In this document: one piece after another, positions 39,194 to 50,777 of the stretch
How the letters are laid out: every line of letters begins with the position of its first letter
Position numbering within the stretch: the first letter of the stretch is position 1
NCBI GenBank assembly: GCA_027475525.1
Contig: JAMWFC010000017.1
Coordinates: 62,001-126,000, forward strand
Origin: Macrolepiota albuminosa
Lineage: Eukaryota; Basidiomycota; Agaricomycetes; Agaricales; Agaricaceae
Direction: 5' to 3'
DNA length: 64,000 bases
Notes under the pieces: generated by a model
The model's input: the letters and a program-made list of their open reading frames with translations, nothing else
The model's database searches: none
What the model was told of the DNA's origin: nothing
Program-made: the position numbers and the translations under genes

Positions 39194-39571
39194 TCAGCCA
39201 TTGTTCAGCTTGTTCAGAACAGAGAGTGTCATACCTGCACTCGTCTTTTGGACACTCATATGTTTATGCTTCCGCTTGGACAGGGTCAGTGACCCACAGT
39301 GTTCGCAGACGTGACAAACACCATCCCCTTGCTCGTTGCCACCGAGCTTGGTGTACCAATATTCATTCCTAACTCTCGCAACTACCGGCGATAAATCGTC
39401 TTGTCGCAGAGGATGTTTATCCAATGCACGTTCAAACGACAACACTGATCGATTAACGTCTTCCTTATCAAGTCCGGATATCCGTGCATAGGTGCCGAAT
39501 ACTGTCGCTACCGTCGGAGGCTGTTTTCCGTCAATGAGGGCGCGAACGGCAAGATCAAGGTTGCTAGGCAT
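39194..39571 (-). CDS. Small Cys-containing protein, unrecognised family (paralogue B)
   Basis: Unknown function; about 125 residues in one exon from the ATG at 39571. It begins MPSNLDLAVRALIDGKQPP and shares with the gene at 34546 the blocks Y.R..G..K, FERALDKHP and R.EYW.T. The cysteine cluster differs (CHVCEHC) and is followed by a Lys/His-rich SKRKHKHMS. A CATATAAGG box lies upstream near 39614-39622. An undetected intron near the C-terminus is possible. It faces the beta-mannosidase gene tail-to-tail, and is divergent from the F-box gene at 39930. Confidence 0.6.
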   Translation of the reverse strand: MPSNLDLAVRALIDGKQPPTVATVFGTYARISGLDKEDVNRSVLSFERALDKHPLRQDDLSPVVARVRNEYWYTKLGGNEQGDGVCHVCEHCGSLTLSKRKHKHMSVQKTSAGMTLSVLNKLNNG

Positions 39572-39929
39572 AGTCGAAGACAAGGTTGGAAGACACAAGG
39601 AAGTAGAGCCCTTATATGAAGATAGATAGTTGCCAAAGCGGGACATTAACTCGAAGGAAACATTGAGGACCTCATCAGTCTTGGTTGTGGTCAAGTCATG
39701 AGAAGATCGTGGGAAGGTATTAGAAGTGCAATTTACAGCAATTCAATTGGTTCACAAGCCCTAGACATGAATAGAAACCTGTACAGCAAATATAGCAGAT
39801 TTTCACTTGCCTGAAATACGAGAGACAGGGGAGGTGCGACGGAGATAAGAGTTTGATGATAAGATAACATGAATGTGATCTCAACTTTTTCCCTCTTTCG
39901 ATTTCCAACAACCTATTTCCGTCTTCCTT

Positions 39930-40811
39930 ATGGCACGGTTGCACTCCGTACCTGCTAGTTCTGACAAGCGCTGGTTCAGGCTTGACGAATTGCCCGTCGA
40001 ACTTTTGCAGGAGATCTTGAGTTTCACAATGAGTTCAGCGGGAGTTTACAGATCTCTCCTTTTGGTTTCGAAGGCACTCAATTCGCTAGTCAAGTTATAC
40101 TGTCTGCAGGTAGTTCCCGTGGTTCTCGAAGGAACTGTAAAACTTCGTTCCTTTGATCGACTTCTCGCGTCATCGCCGAAAATTCCGGGCTTCGTACGTT
40201 ACCTTTGGATCTATGGAGAAGGGCTCGAAGAGTGGGAATTGATTGATTCAATCGTCACAAGATGCTCAAATCTGCTAGCACTGTCATGCAGCAGTAGAAC
40301 ACTTGCGTCTCTCTGTTCTTCTTCATCCTTTTCGCACACAGATTGTACCGAACTCGCGCTCATTGAAAGCTGGCACGACTGGAGATCAATCATGGCCACT
40401 CCACAGGGAAGCCGATTCTGTGGTCAAATCACCCATCTCCGCCTTGATCAAGGCTTGACTCCCGAATTTCCCAAACGCAAATTTACCAATCTCACACACC
40501 TCGCCTTTTCTTGCCGTCCGATAGGAGACTATTTGAAACGTTATTCAGAGAACCTTTCGGGCGTTAGGTCCTTGCAACTTATCGTCGTAACCAATGTTGA
40601 ATGGCAGTACAGTAGTTCCCAGGACACGTCAGTGTCTACGCTGTTGGAAAACGACAGGAGATTCGCTATCCTAGATTGTCGCGAGAACTGGATAGAAGTT
40701 GATGCTTGGAAGGATCGTGTTAGAGGTGGATGGAGCCTTTGGGAACAAGCAGCAGTTTTACGAAAATCCAGCGAGGTCTTCCGCAATGCATTCAGAATTG
40801 TGCAAGAATGA
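39930..40811 (+). CDS. F-box-like protein, single exon
   Basis: 293 residues, no intron. The F-box lies at residues about 16-60: FRLDELPVELLQEILSFTMS and SLLLVSKALNSLVKLYCLQ. The remainder resembles other mushroom F-box proteins with alternating helices and strands (SFDRLLASSPKIPGFVRYLW, QITHLRLDQGLTP, FTNLTHLAFSCRPI). It may be a ubiquitin-ligase adaptor; the target is unknown. Its start is 358 bp from that of paralogue B, which runs the other way. Confidence 0.75.
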   Translation: MARLHSVPASSDKRWFRLDELPVELLQEILSFTMSSAGVYRSLLLVSKALNSLVKLYCLQVVPVVLEGTVKLRSFDRLLASSPKIPGFVRYLWIYGEGLEEWELIDSIVTRCSNLLALSCSSRTLASLCSSSSFSHTDCTELALIESWHDWRSIMATPQGSRFCGQITHLRLDQGLTPEFPKRKFTNLTHLAFSCRPIGDYLKRYSENLSGVRSLQLIVVTNVEWQYSSSQDTSVSTLLENDRRFAILDCRENWIEVDAWKDRVRGGWSLWEQAAVLRKSSEVFRNAFRIVQE

Positions 40812-41493
40812 AGCTCTGGCTGCATGGTGAGGTCATTTAGGATAATAGCTGTCGTTCTACTCACTTCCCATTCACAGGACGGGAGAGGGAGGGTTGGCTT
40901 TACATACGGCAGCATCTTTTGTCATTTTGTATCCGCGATGCGCCCACGAAAATGCTGTCGTGTTATAATGATCTCGTTTAAATGAGTTTCATTGTTGCCT
41001 CTGCTCGTCGCGCAGAATGCGTTTGCAAAGACCATCGCGTCGTGTCGCTTACACCTTTTCTACCCAGAGCAGCAGTTATACATACAGTGACAAAGAATTA
41101 TCACAAGGTCGCCTTTGGCGGTCTACGAATCGGCTTTGCGCCGGCTTCGACTGATCCCAGGAGATTCCGCCGAATTCCGCTGTAAACGCTCGATCTTGGG
41201 CTCAAATGTCTAACTACGAACGGGGGTATTGGGATCCACAAGGCTTTCTGCAACTACTAGACAATGTTCGCGCGCTTCCAAGGGTAGACGGAAGGAACAT
41301 CAAGAGTACGGTATTGTGCATCATGTTCAACGCTGAACTTCTACAACGGGATATGAACATCAGGAAGTTGATAAAAGCTTACAGAAGATTTCGATTTGAT
41401 GCTTTCCTATAAGATATGGTCTGGCTAGACGATCATATGTACTACCATTGACAGGTAACATAGCCCATGGAAAGAGGCTAAGAGGCTGGTGCA
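40812..41493. other. Intergenic, no supported gene
   Basis: ORFs of about 67 codons (40982 and 41206, plus) have no recognisable content. Otherwise the converging 3' flanks of the F-box gene and the fusion protein gene. Confidence 0.45.
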
Positions 41494-43917
41494 TCAAGGA
41501 CAGAGCTTATCCGCAACCTCTTCTACCAACTTCCGCACGTCTTTCTTTGTAACTCCCGCCTCTCCGCATCCTCCCTTTGCCAGTTTCTGCTTGAGTACAT
41601 CACGAGCTTGCAACACTTCAAGTACAGGCGAAAGTTGATTTTCATACGCAGGTGAAACTCGGAGGAGACACGCCAGCGATGCCGTGAGCCGATGTACTAC
41701 CAAGTCAAGTCATCCTCAGAAGATGTCGAGTCGACAACGACAAGTGGGACTTACCGACTTCCTCACTCGTAACTTCCCTGTCTAGCGCCTCCACAATGGC
41801 ACTAACCATCTCAACCTCCCAATCCCCATCCTCTTGTGTGTTCCCGGAACCACCTCTCACTCTCTCAACTCTACCTTTTTGTAGATACGCAGTGACGTTG
41901 AAAGCGAGACTTGCTGCTGCAGTGCGTACCGAACCATCAGTGTGCAACAGACTTGGAATCAAGACTGCAGCTAAGGCCGCACGCGCGGACGCGAAGAGAG
42001 TCTGCGCTAGGACAGGCGTTACAAAGGCATTAGAAAGGAGTCGTAGGGTAGTAAGAAGGAAATTGCGTGGGTTGGAAGCCGAGTCGGGGTTTTGGAGTGA
42101 CGTAGTAGCCTTGGCGAGGAAGATAGATAGAGGATTAGATGCCGCTGGGACAGAAGCGGCCCATGCACCAACGGCGGGATCGAGGAAGGCAAGGCGCCAT
42201 AGATCAACGAGCGGGAAGAGGGATGCAACGGGAAGAGCGGAAGAGAGGGCTGATGTAGCATGGCTCCATGGTGTCAGAATGGCTGGCGTGGCGGACACGA
42301 GCTTTGCTGGAGGCACGACGGCCGAAAATCGTGCTTTCAGGTATGGCGAGACTGTTCCAGAAAAGGTTTGTTTGACTTGAGCGGAGGTAAAAGGTACTGA
42401 AGATGGCCACGTAACCGAATCGATGAAGGATGTCAGTTTGGAGAGGACAGTGTCTATTGCAGGGACCTGCGTGAAAAGTATGGGGTTCAGGGAGAGGGCT
42501 TGAACCGCTGGGAGGGACAATGATGTATGAGGATGTGCTGTGCGCGAGATAAGCGTCAGATCAAAGCGAAGAGATAAATAGGAACCTACGCGGGAAAGCT
42601 TGGAAGATGAGTAAATCTACCTGTGTCCTCAGTTCGTTGGCGTCTGCACCTTGGAGTTCATATAGCTAATGTCATACATCAGGTTGGCAACCTGACAGCT
42701 TCTGACCTATGACCTCTCACCTTTTTACCGTCTAAAAAGAACATGAACGTCGGCGTCCCATGAACACTCCATTGACTCGCCAGACTATTCCCCAAACCAA
42801 CGCCAATATCGATTTTCGCAAACCCAGCACCACGACCATCGGCCTTGAGTCCCTTCTCTTCTGAGATCCTTTCAAAGACAGGCTCGATCATCCTACACGG
42901 TCCACAAGTCGCGCTCGTGAAGAAGGCCACTGCAGCACGGTGGTTCTTGAGGAAGGTGTTGAACGAGGCTGGATTGGTGATGGCATGGACGGGCGCGGTG
43001 AGCGACTGGGTTGCGGTGTTAGGAGGTGCAGCTGTCGACGCAGTCGACGCAGCGGCCCGTGAAGCAAGAGCCTGAAGTAGTTGAGTTGCAAGTTGGGGGT
43101 TGGGAGTGGCTTCTGGGGCTGTAGTCGCAGCTGCAGCAGGAGTGGCTACTGGCTCAGGAAGGGTGGGCGCACTAGGCGAAGGGCGTCTATACATTGCGTC
43201 TATCGTTGGTCGAAGAGCAGCTCCAAAGGGTGTAGAGAGGAAATCGGTGGGAAGATCTATGGGGCGATTTGTCAGAATCTAGATATACATTTACATTGGT
43301 TACGATAGGTTAACTCACCCTTGATGAATTCCGGTATTGACCCGCCCGTTAAGAAGCCAACAATGTCATTTGTGAAAGAGTTACAATTGAAATCTGAGGT
43401 AGAAAATATCAATTGACGGACGGCGAATAGAAAATAATGAAGGACCTAGAAGATGATACTGAAAATGAGATTAGATGAGGACAATTCGAGTCTCAGTAAG
43501 TATCTGAAAACTCACTTTATCCGCGGTATAATGTTCTTTCATCTCCGTCAGATATTCGCCAAAAGTTTTTTTGTCTATAGCAGTCTCTCCCATGTCAATG
43601 ATTTGCAACGGTGCGCCATGCTGTTATGATGTTCGCGTAAGCACTTCGTGCATTCTTCTAGTAAAGCTCGTCACTCGCATGCGATCGACCAGGGAGTGTC
43701 GTGCTGATTCCCTGGCCATAGAATACTTCCTTCCCGAATACTACGACAGAAGTATGCCTATTTACAGAAGAGTATCGTGAGCGAGATGATGAAGAGCGTT
43801 TTAGAAACGAAAGACGAACCATATGCCATCGATCTGCCTACCAGTCAACTGTCTGGAAAGCTGTTTTGCCATTCCGTTGCTGAGATCGTATACATAGAGC
43901 TTCACAGGCGTAGTCAT
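41494..43917 (-). CDS. DeSI/PPPDE peptidase - thioredoxin - PUL domain fusion
   Basis: Three domains in one protein. (1) PPPDE/DeSI-type peptidase fold: [17 protein letters not shown], then [20 protein letters not shown] (catalytic His) and [19 protein letters not shown] (catalytic Cys); this family removes SUMO or ubiquitin. (2) After an Ala/Pro/Thr-rich linker, a thioredoxin domain with [20 protein letters not shown] (CGPC redox site) and [17 protein letters not shown]. (3) An Armadillo-like PUL domain of the PLAA/Lub1 type, which binds Cdc48/p97: [38 protein letters not shown] and [16 protein letters not shown]. It ends EEVADKLCP with stop at 41496-41494. A role linking deubiquitination or deSUMOylation, redox and Cdc48 is inferred. 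Similar fusions are known in fungi. Confidence 0.88.
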
Positions 43918-44441
43918 GTCTAATTTCTAGAATTGTTGTGAACGATGAAGTGGTTAAGAAGAGGTAAGCAGTGAGGTATAGATAGATTAGGAAAAGGACG
44001 CGTCATCCACGTGCAATCTAGCCATTGTCGTGATGGTTGTTTGAATCGTGCGCGTGAGGCTTCATGTATGTTAACTCAGATGGAGATTATAGGGAGCGAC
44101 ATTCGTTCCTCAAATAGAATGCTAAAGAAGTTACACAAAGACTCTCAGCGATGATACATAATCAACATTATTTGCTACTATGTTACACGATTAAGCTCGC
44201 TCCCTTTGGTTCTCTGTTACGACTACTTACAGGTCCATTCCTCGCGTGACAGACTAACACAATTCTCGTATCTTAAGAATCGATTACGTGGTGCTCATAC
44301 TGGCCCGCGGACATCCAGCTATGGATTAGTATGTTACTTGTGTCTGATAAAATTTATTCAGAGCCCACGGACATCCAGATATCTGAACATTCAAACACCT
44401 GTACATTTGGTCATAGGACCCACTGTCAGGTTTTTTTGGTC
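43918..44441. other. Intergenic, no supported gene
   Basis: Upstream of the fusion gene and downstream of the helical-repeat gene. A short near-repeat, GGACATCCAG(C/A)TAT, occurs at about 44310 and 44368. No ORF of note. Confidence 0.45.
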
Positions 44442-45751
44442 TCAGTTTGTCACCTCTGCATGACAAGCTGCGCTATCTGCAGCAGCGTTCGGAGAAAGAT
44501 CGGGTGTCCCTGTAGATCCAAGACATGCTACCAGAACTTGGTACGCGTATCTGCCCGCGTGGACGGCGATGGGTTCCGGCTCGACGTCGACGAACACCTC
44601 ATAGATATGAGATCTGTAACGCTCGTCGACAGATTGAGCGTGGATAACATCGCGGAGAAGAGAGATAACAATGGGCTTTCCCTCTTCCGGCAGTTGATCC
44701 CGGTCCATAAGGGCACCTAGCACCACGGCACTTTGGATGCAATGGGCAAGTTCTCTATTATGGATATCAGTGGAGTGTCGTAAGTTCGCCGTCAAATCGT
44801 CGGTAATGAGAGTAAGGCTGGCGATATCTGGAAGAAGGTTTTCTGTCTCAAGGTGATGTAGACGTTTCTCGAGAGACTCGTAATTGGACGACCCCGATGT
44901 CTTCGCTTCCTCAATAGCAGATGGAAGAGCAAGGCGCAAAGCACAATCTTGTGCAACTTTGTCGAAGACAAGGGCTGCCGGGAGGTATTCTTTACGTTGA
45001 ATTAACGCAGCGATCAGGGACGTGAACATTTCTTGCGTCCGAATGTGAGAAGTTGCGCCCAATGTCCAGAACAGTTGCAGAGCAGATCGCAAGGGCAAGT
45101 TGGCGGCGTGAACTGATTTCTTTTGAAGTATACTCGCATCCCTGATGACGGGTTTGGAAGCGAAATAGGGTAGTGTAGTTTGGGCACGTTGAATCAACTG
45201 ACGGAAGTACATAGCCACGGTCCGTGAATGGAGTCGCACGCCTGCGTCCATGATATTATTGAAAACCGCGAAATTTCTTTGCAAATGTGACCCCGACTCC
45301 GGTCCTAAACGCTGCAATGCGTGGATATAAGCATGACCAGCCAGACGTTGCGCAGCTGGCGAGTAACGAGCTCTCAGGAACTATGAAGTAGCCCCCACAA
45401 AATAATGCTTTTGCACAGACGAACGGATAGAAGAAGCTATCTTCCTTGTCAGTTCATGGGTCACAGTCATTGCAATCCTACTATCCGTAGTCGGTTCCTG
45501 AAGCTGCAAGCTTCATCACGTCCAGGTACATCTTGATGGTAGAAAGGAAGTTCACCTAGGCGTTATTTCACCTTACTTGCCCGTAGGATGGTTGAAGAAA
45601 AATCAATGGATTCGTGAGAAACCCACCCTAAAGTGGAAACACGCGCACGTACAAGGCGATAAGATGAGATTCTAATGCACGACTGCGCCGATCCTTGCTT
45701 CAAACAACGGTTGGTATGACGAGCAGCCAAGAGCAGGTCTCGCAGCAGCAT
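44442..45751 (-). CDS. Mitochondrial-type helical-repeat (PPR-like) protein
   Basis: I do not recognise a named gene. The first exon encodes an Arg-rich, acid-free N-terminus (MLLRDLLLAARHTNRCLKQG), typical of mitochondrial presequences. Later exons have all-helical repeats: FLRARYSPAAQRLAGHAYIH, NNIMDAGVRLHSRTVAMYFR, LPLRSALQLFWTLGATSHIR, TQEMFTSLIAALIQRKEYLP, reminiscent of pentatricopeptide repeats with about 35-residue spacing. The final exon (44442 to about 45340) is long. It may act in mitochondrial RNA metabolism or translation; this is inference. Splice joins between about 45320 and 45600 are uncertain. Confidence 0.6.
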
Positions 45752-46722
45752 GGATGTGTGTTATGCTCGCGTACGGATTTTGCGGGTGACTTTTGGGTTC
45801 GGGTTCAAGTTTGGGCGTGAGAAGCAGATACAAAAGGTGTTGCAGCCCGATGCCGCAAACAAGGTGGAAGGAGTAAGAAAAAAAGTCAAAGAACAATTAG
45901 TAGTGTGTGGAGACGTTGATTCTCGCACCGTCTCCTCTGGTACACACTACATCCACTGATAGCACCTCAATTATCTTGTTGTTACTGTCGATTCTTATCC
46001 GATATCTAATCCCATCCTGGGCCCACACCTGCATCCATACCTCTGTCTATCTCGTAGGTTATCTATGGCGTGAGTCTCGTCCTGTTTGATTCAATTGATG
46101 GATGATCCATTTTTACTTCCGTTTGAGGTGATAAATAGAGGTATTGTGGAATGTTCGGGGAGGAATAAGCCGTGATATAGATATATGTGAGGAAGGCGAG
46201 CAAGGGCAATAGAGGACTTGAAGTGAGGAATATGGTGTGTTTAGGGAGGCGGAGATTGAGGGTGGGATTTTTGGATCTCGATGTTTGATTTTTTAGAGTT
46301 CCAAGGGGACGCATATCACTGTTGCTGTAATAGAATTGTTGATTGCGCGGATTTGTTCTGTCGCCTGGCTTTGTTAATACTCCATCTCATTCGTCCATTG
46401 TGATGCAGCGTTTTGAGCTACACCTAAGTGTTGTCCATAAGTTCAAGCTCACAGATGTTGGCTAGGGTATCATCGACGACGGGATTAAAGTGGTACGTGA
46501 TCAAAGCTAGAATCTGACTAGTCCCACTTGTTCAGGTACCGAGTACCTAGACAACACGCAAGTATATCCTCAGAACGTGTCAACGAACTGTCTAGAATGC
46601 CTATAGATAACATGTAACATAAGTGTGCCGTGACAAGATAAGATAAGATTGTCATACAGACAATTGTGACTTGTATCGCCACGACATCAGACGCCTTCAT
46701 ATCCAACTACCAAGCATAAACT
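45752..46722. other. Intergenic, no supported gene
   Basis: Shared upstream region of the minus-strand helical-repeat gene and the plus-strand GLO3. Short ORFs only. Confidence 0.5.
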
Positions 46723-48383
46723 ATGGCAGACCCCACGAAACAGGAAACGGAACAAATATTCAGAGTACTCAAATCGCAAAAGGCAAACAAGGTAGACACC
46801 GTTCAAGTGTTTCCTAGAAGTCGTCTGAATAGAAGAATAGTCGTGTTTTGATTGTCGTGCTCGAAATCCAACATGGTCCAGCGTTACTTTCGGGGTATAC
46901 ATCTGCTTGGACTGCTCGAGTGTACATAGGAACATGGGTGTGCACATCAGTTTCGTTAGGTGAGTTGTAAATCGTTTGGCGGTGCCACTCTTCTGACCTC
47001 AATAATAATAGATCCACCAACCTCGATACTTGGCAGCTTTCCCAGCTACGTAATATGAAAGTTGGCGGGAATGCGTCTGCCATTGATTTCTTCAACAAAC
47101 ATGGTGGAGCATCACTTCTGAATGACTCGGACACCAAGAAAAGATATTCTAGTCGTGTAGCGGAGCTTTACAAAGAAGAACTTGCAAAACGTGTAAAAGA
47201 GGATGTCGCCAAGTATGCAATTCCTTCGATCCGTCATATTCATTTTCACACTCTGTTAGGTACCCTAATGGAATGGTTTTAGAGGGCGTTGACGCTGTAA
47301 CAAGCCCTGCGGTCAAGGAGGAAGCCGAGGAAGATTTCTTCGATTCCTGGTCAAAGCCTTCGACGCCTAAATCAACATCTGCGCCCGGCACTCCCAGAGT
47401 CTCGACTCCTCCAGTTATCGGAAGAACTAACTCGGCTTCAACCTCCACTTCCACTTCTGGATCCACTGCGTCCGTGCCCCGTACTACAACGTCGTCTGCT
47501 GCACGACCAGTCCGACCTGGTGCTGGCACTTCTCGCCTTAACTCTGCGTCTTCTACATCCTCTGGCAGTACCGCCGCTAAAAAGTCTAAATTAGGGCTTG
47601 GCGCGTCCAAAGCGAGACCAGTCAATTTCGCCGAGGCTGAAAAGAAGGCGATGGAAGAGGCGGAGAGGATCAAACAACTCGGGTATGATAGGGAGCGAGA
47701 GGAAAGGGAAGAAAAGGCCCGGAAGGACGCCGAGGCTCTGAGAAAGGCGACTGAAATTGGCCCTAAGGTTACCTCTGCTTTGGCTAGTAGTTCTAGCGCG
47801 AAACCTGCCAATGGCAATTCAGCAAAGAGTGCTGCGTTCCCCCGTCTTGGATTCGGAGCCATCCCAGGTGCAGGTGCCGCCGCCTCCGTTGCTGCTCCTA
47901 AATCAAAGTAAAGTCTCCTTTTGACTCAATCCGTTCGCCTGATTGAACGATAGCAGCACCCCCACCGCAGATGATTCACCTACAACTGCTCGAGATAGGT
48001 TCGGGAACCAAAAGGCCATCTCGTCCGATATGTTCTTCGAGCGCAACGCGTATGATCCCAGCGCTGTCAGTGAGGCACAGACACGCCTGCAGAGTTTCCG
48101 AGGAGCAACCTCCATTTCGTCGAACCAATACTTCGGACGCGAGGAAGAAGAGGATCAACTTGTTGGGCAACCGGTACTGCAGGATGGCAGCCTGGCCAAC
48201 CTTGAGATGGCAGCTAGGGATGTAGTCGCAAAGGTTCTGGCCAACCCTGACGTTCAGAATTTTGGAGAGTCCGTCAGGAGTGGAGCGCTCAAGGTGTGTT
48301 TGATTCTTCTTGATGAGCTTGCTAGCATTTGATGCGAGACTTCATAGCTTTCTGATTACCTCGCACAAATGTCTGAGAGATGA
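46723..48383 (+). CDS. GLO3: ADP-ribosylation factor GTPase-activating protein (ArfGAP2/3 type)
   Basis: ArfGAP acting on Arf1 in COPI vesicle transport between Golgi and ER. The N-terminal ArfGAP domain has the zinc finger CFDC-x16-CLDC and the arginine-finger block [20 protein letters not shown], then [15 protein letters not shown] and FFNKHGGA. The middle is Ser/Thr/Pro-rich and low complexity, followed by a coiled, charged stretch ([20 protein letters not shown]). The C-terminal Glo3 motif includes [40 protein letters not shown], and ends [11 protein letters not shown] after a last intron. Exon joins near 47255 and 47910 keep the frame. The start at 46723 gives [20 protein letters not shown]. 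Complete and probably functional. Confidence 0.94.
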
Positions 48384-49268
48384 GCATAATAATAAAAAAG
48401 TTGTGATAGTAGACTTGGTTCTAGATTGCTACGTTTCTATTGGCTGCATTGAGAGTCAACTTCTAGATTAAATAGTAAGGGATGTTCCCACTATCTGCGA
48501 ATGTGGACCCGGAAGCTGCGCGTTAATCCTTTTGGGTCTTCCATATCACATTTTTACTGTCTTCCTCTATCATAATAGACCAGCAGCTGCTTTGCACTTA
48601 TCAATGCAGGTATTTCCAGAAGCGTTGCCTATAGATATGCAGAAAGCTAGAAGTTTCTTACTCGAATTTGAAGAGGCCGAGAAATTATAGTCCTCCTATG
48701 CAGGTTGTGGTTGAGTACTTAACAGTATGGATGACTACCCCAGCGCACGTGACCTTACTATTAATCTTTCACCCCTAGTGTCGTTGTCTTCTTCATTCTG
48801 AAATCCAACGACACTAGGTATGTATTCTTTACGTTAGATAATGCTATCCATTCTGAAGTCCAACGACACTAGCACACTTCGTCTCTGTTAGTAGCCGCTG
48901 CGTGTAAGTTGCTGCCACAGGTAGAAAGCGACGAGACTTCGCGTGTATACACCATTTACAAGGAGGTGACACTGATTTGACCTAACTTCCGTAAGTCTCA
49001 GATCTCTTCGCAGGCCTTTCCATGTCAGATTATCGCGACGCAGCCACTCATTTGAGAGTTGTTTAAGATACATTTACGTTACTCAACAGATGAATCGTTA
49101 TTGGTCTGGTAGCTTTTTCCCCTTGACTCGGCTTTGACTCCCTTCCGGTATGTGCATTATCATGCTTAGTATCCTCCACTCACGAATATACTAAAATGCT
49201 TGTGAGTAATCACTTGAAGAAACTAAACGTTAACCACTCGCCTGCTTCCAGTACAGAAACTTGATGCA
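48384..49268. other. Intergenic with hairpin-forming repeats
   Basis: No gene recognised. Its main structure is the inverted and direct repeat at 48774-48872. Confidence 0.45.
48774..48872. repeat. Inverted repeat plus third direct copy
   Basis: CCTAGTGTCGTTG (48774-48786) and its complement CAACGACACTAGG (48806-48818) form 13-bp arms around a 19-nt loop. A third copy (CAACGACACTAG, 48861-48872) lies in a 22-bp direct repeat of 48796-48817 with one mismatch. Confidence 0.85.
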
Positions 49269-50176
49269 TCACTCGCCAACCATGCGACATGAGTTCACGC
49301 GAATTCCTTTGCTTCCTAGCTCACAGACCATGCTTCTGGTGATTTGAAGGATAGCTGACTTGCTCGCTTCATACGGGGCTGCATATACGTCCTGAGCGAT
49401 GCATGTAAGATAATCTTGGTCTGTTGTTATTGGTTCGAGACTCACCTTCGTAGCACGATGTCCGGCCACCGAAGATACGAAGATGATACTCCCTGGATTG
49501 CCGAATCGACGCATCTGCTGTCCCGCAGCTTGTGCTGTATATAGTGACCCGTTTACATTGGTATCAATGACCTTGGACACTTCAGTCCTTTTTCGCTATC
49601 TTCGGAATATCAAGCGCACCTCTTGAAATGGGCCTCCAGGGAACTCAACGAACTGCCCCGATACTTTAGGAAAGATACCTGCGGCAGTAATGCATACGTC
49701 CATTCTTCCTTCCTTGTCACCAATGATTTTCAACTTGTCCCACATTCCCCTCTGGTCTCGCACATCTGCAGATACATACTCCAACCGACCTCCAATCTCT
49801 TTCACAAAGTACTCAGTACTCTTCCATTCCTTCGACGGCTCTGAAGGTCAAAACAGTAAATCACCCGCGTTCCTAATTCACACAGTGCTAGAGCCATCTC
49901 GAGGCTAAGACCACTATTGCTGCCAGACACGATGCCTACTCGATCTTTGAGAGAAAATTCTTCAAGAATCTTTGGACGAGGCACCACTTTTTGATCGGTG
50001 AAGGCTTGGATCGCGGCACTGACGCCCAAGGGAGCTAATGGCGAACTTGATTGAGTCGGTGGCGACTGTAACGCGGCAACAGTCGTCCGGAACATGCGGG
50101 ACCATGGCCCCTGCACACGCCGGGGATTCAACAGCAATGAGCCAGAAAGACGAGAAATGTTTGTGAGTGGTAACAT
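49269..50176 (-). pseudogene. Short-chain dehydrogenase/reductase, broken
   Basis: Classical SDR (NAD(P)-dependent, Rossmann fold). Visible are an Arg-containing N-terminus (LPLTNISRLSGSLLLNPRRV), LKDRVGIVSGSNSGLSLEMA, RLEYVSADVRDQRGMWDKL, GRMDVCITAAGIF, NVNGSLYTAQAAGQQMRRFG, IIFVSSVAGH, the YxxxK site in YEASKSAILQITRS and ELGSKGIRVNS. Defects: the frame changes near 49853-49857 (CFDLQ runs into PSEPSKEWKS only with one extra base); no normal-size intron restores the frame near 49590-49620; and the protein stops right after IRVNS, missing the usual SPGxI and C-terminal lid. The TGxxxGxG cofactor motif is altered to SGSNSGLS. Probably non-functional, though an assembly error could explain the frame change. 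Confidence 0.7.
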
Positions 50177-50777
50177 TAGAAACAGAGTATCCTGCGTCCT
50201 CGAATTGCATCTCTCCTTTATAGCTGCTATCCTTGTTTTTCCCACTAGACCTTTTGCTTGCCGAAGAATTGACGGGAAAACTCATTACACTCCAATCGCT
50301 CATTGGTTCATTTCGTTCTCAGGTAAAATTCTCATCCCAAGTACAAATGACGTTGAGATGTTTCGTGAGAGGAAGGGTACTAATTGAAATTCTACGTGTG
50401 TGATACGATTGACTGCATAAGGGAAGTTACGATGGGGGACCGAACAAAGCAAATGTAAAGTATCGTTGGCCATAGCGCACTTACGGTGTGATTTTTGTGA
50501 TATCATAACAGAACCCAGTCGGTTGTATCAACGACTGAGGTATATGTCCCAAACTATACAGTTCCTATTTCCCTCTGCGGCGGCGTTCTGTCACGTGTGT
50601 GTGACGCACCGTGATCCTCCAGGAAAGTTTTTTTTTCAAAGAAGAAAACATTGCATCGGGAGATGCAATGATGAGAAGGTTTGTGGGTGTTAGCTGATCG
50701 AATAGGTTGTTTGTCTCAGTTTCGTCCGTATCACGTGTCCTACAGCATACATTCGAGTCGTCGTTACTTTACACCTT
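50177..50777. other. Intergenic, no gene seen
   Basis: Upstream of the broken dehydrogenase; short ORFs only. Marks the transition to the AT-rich transposon island. Confidence 0.45.

Noticed and set aside
47149..47862. 237-residue minus-strand ORF
   Set aside because: Antisense shadow of the Ser/Ala-rich middle of GLO3.
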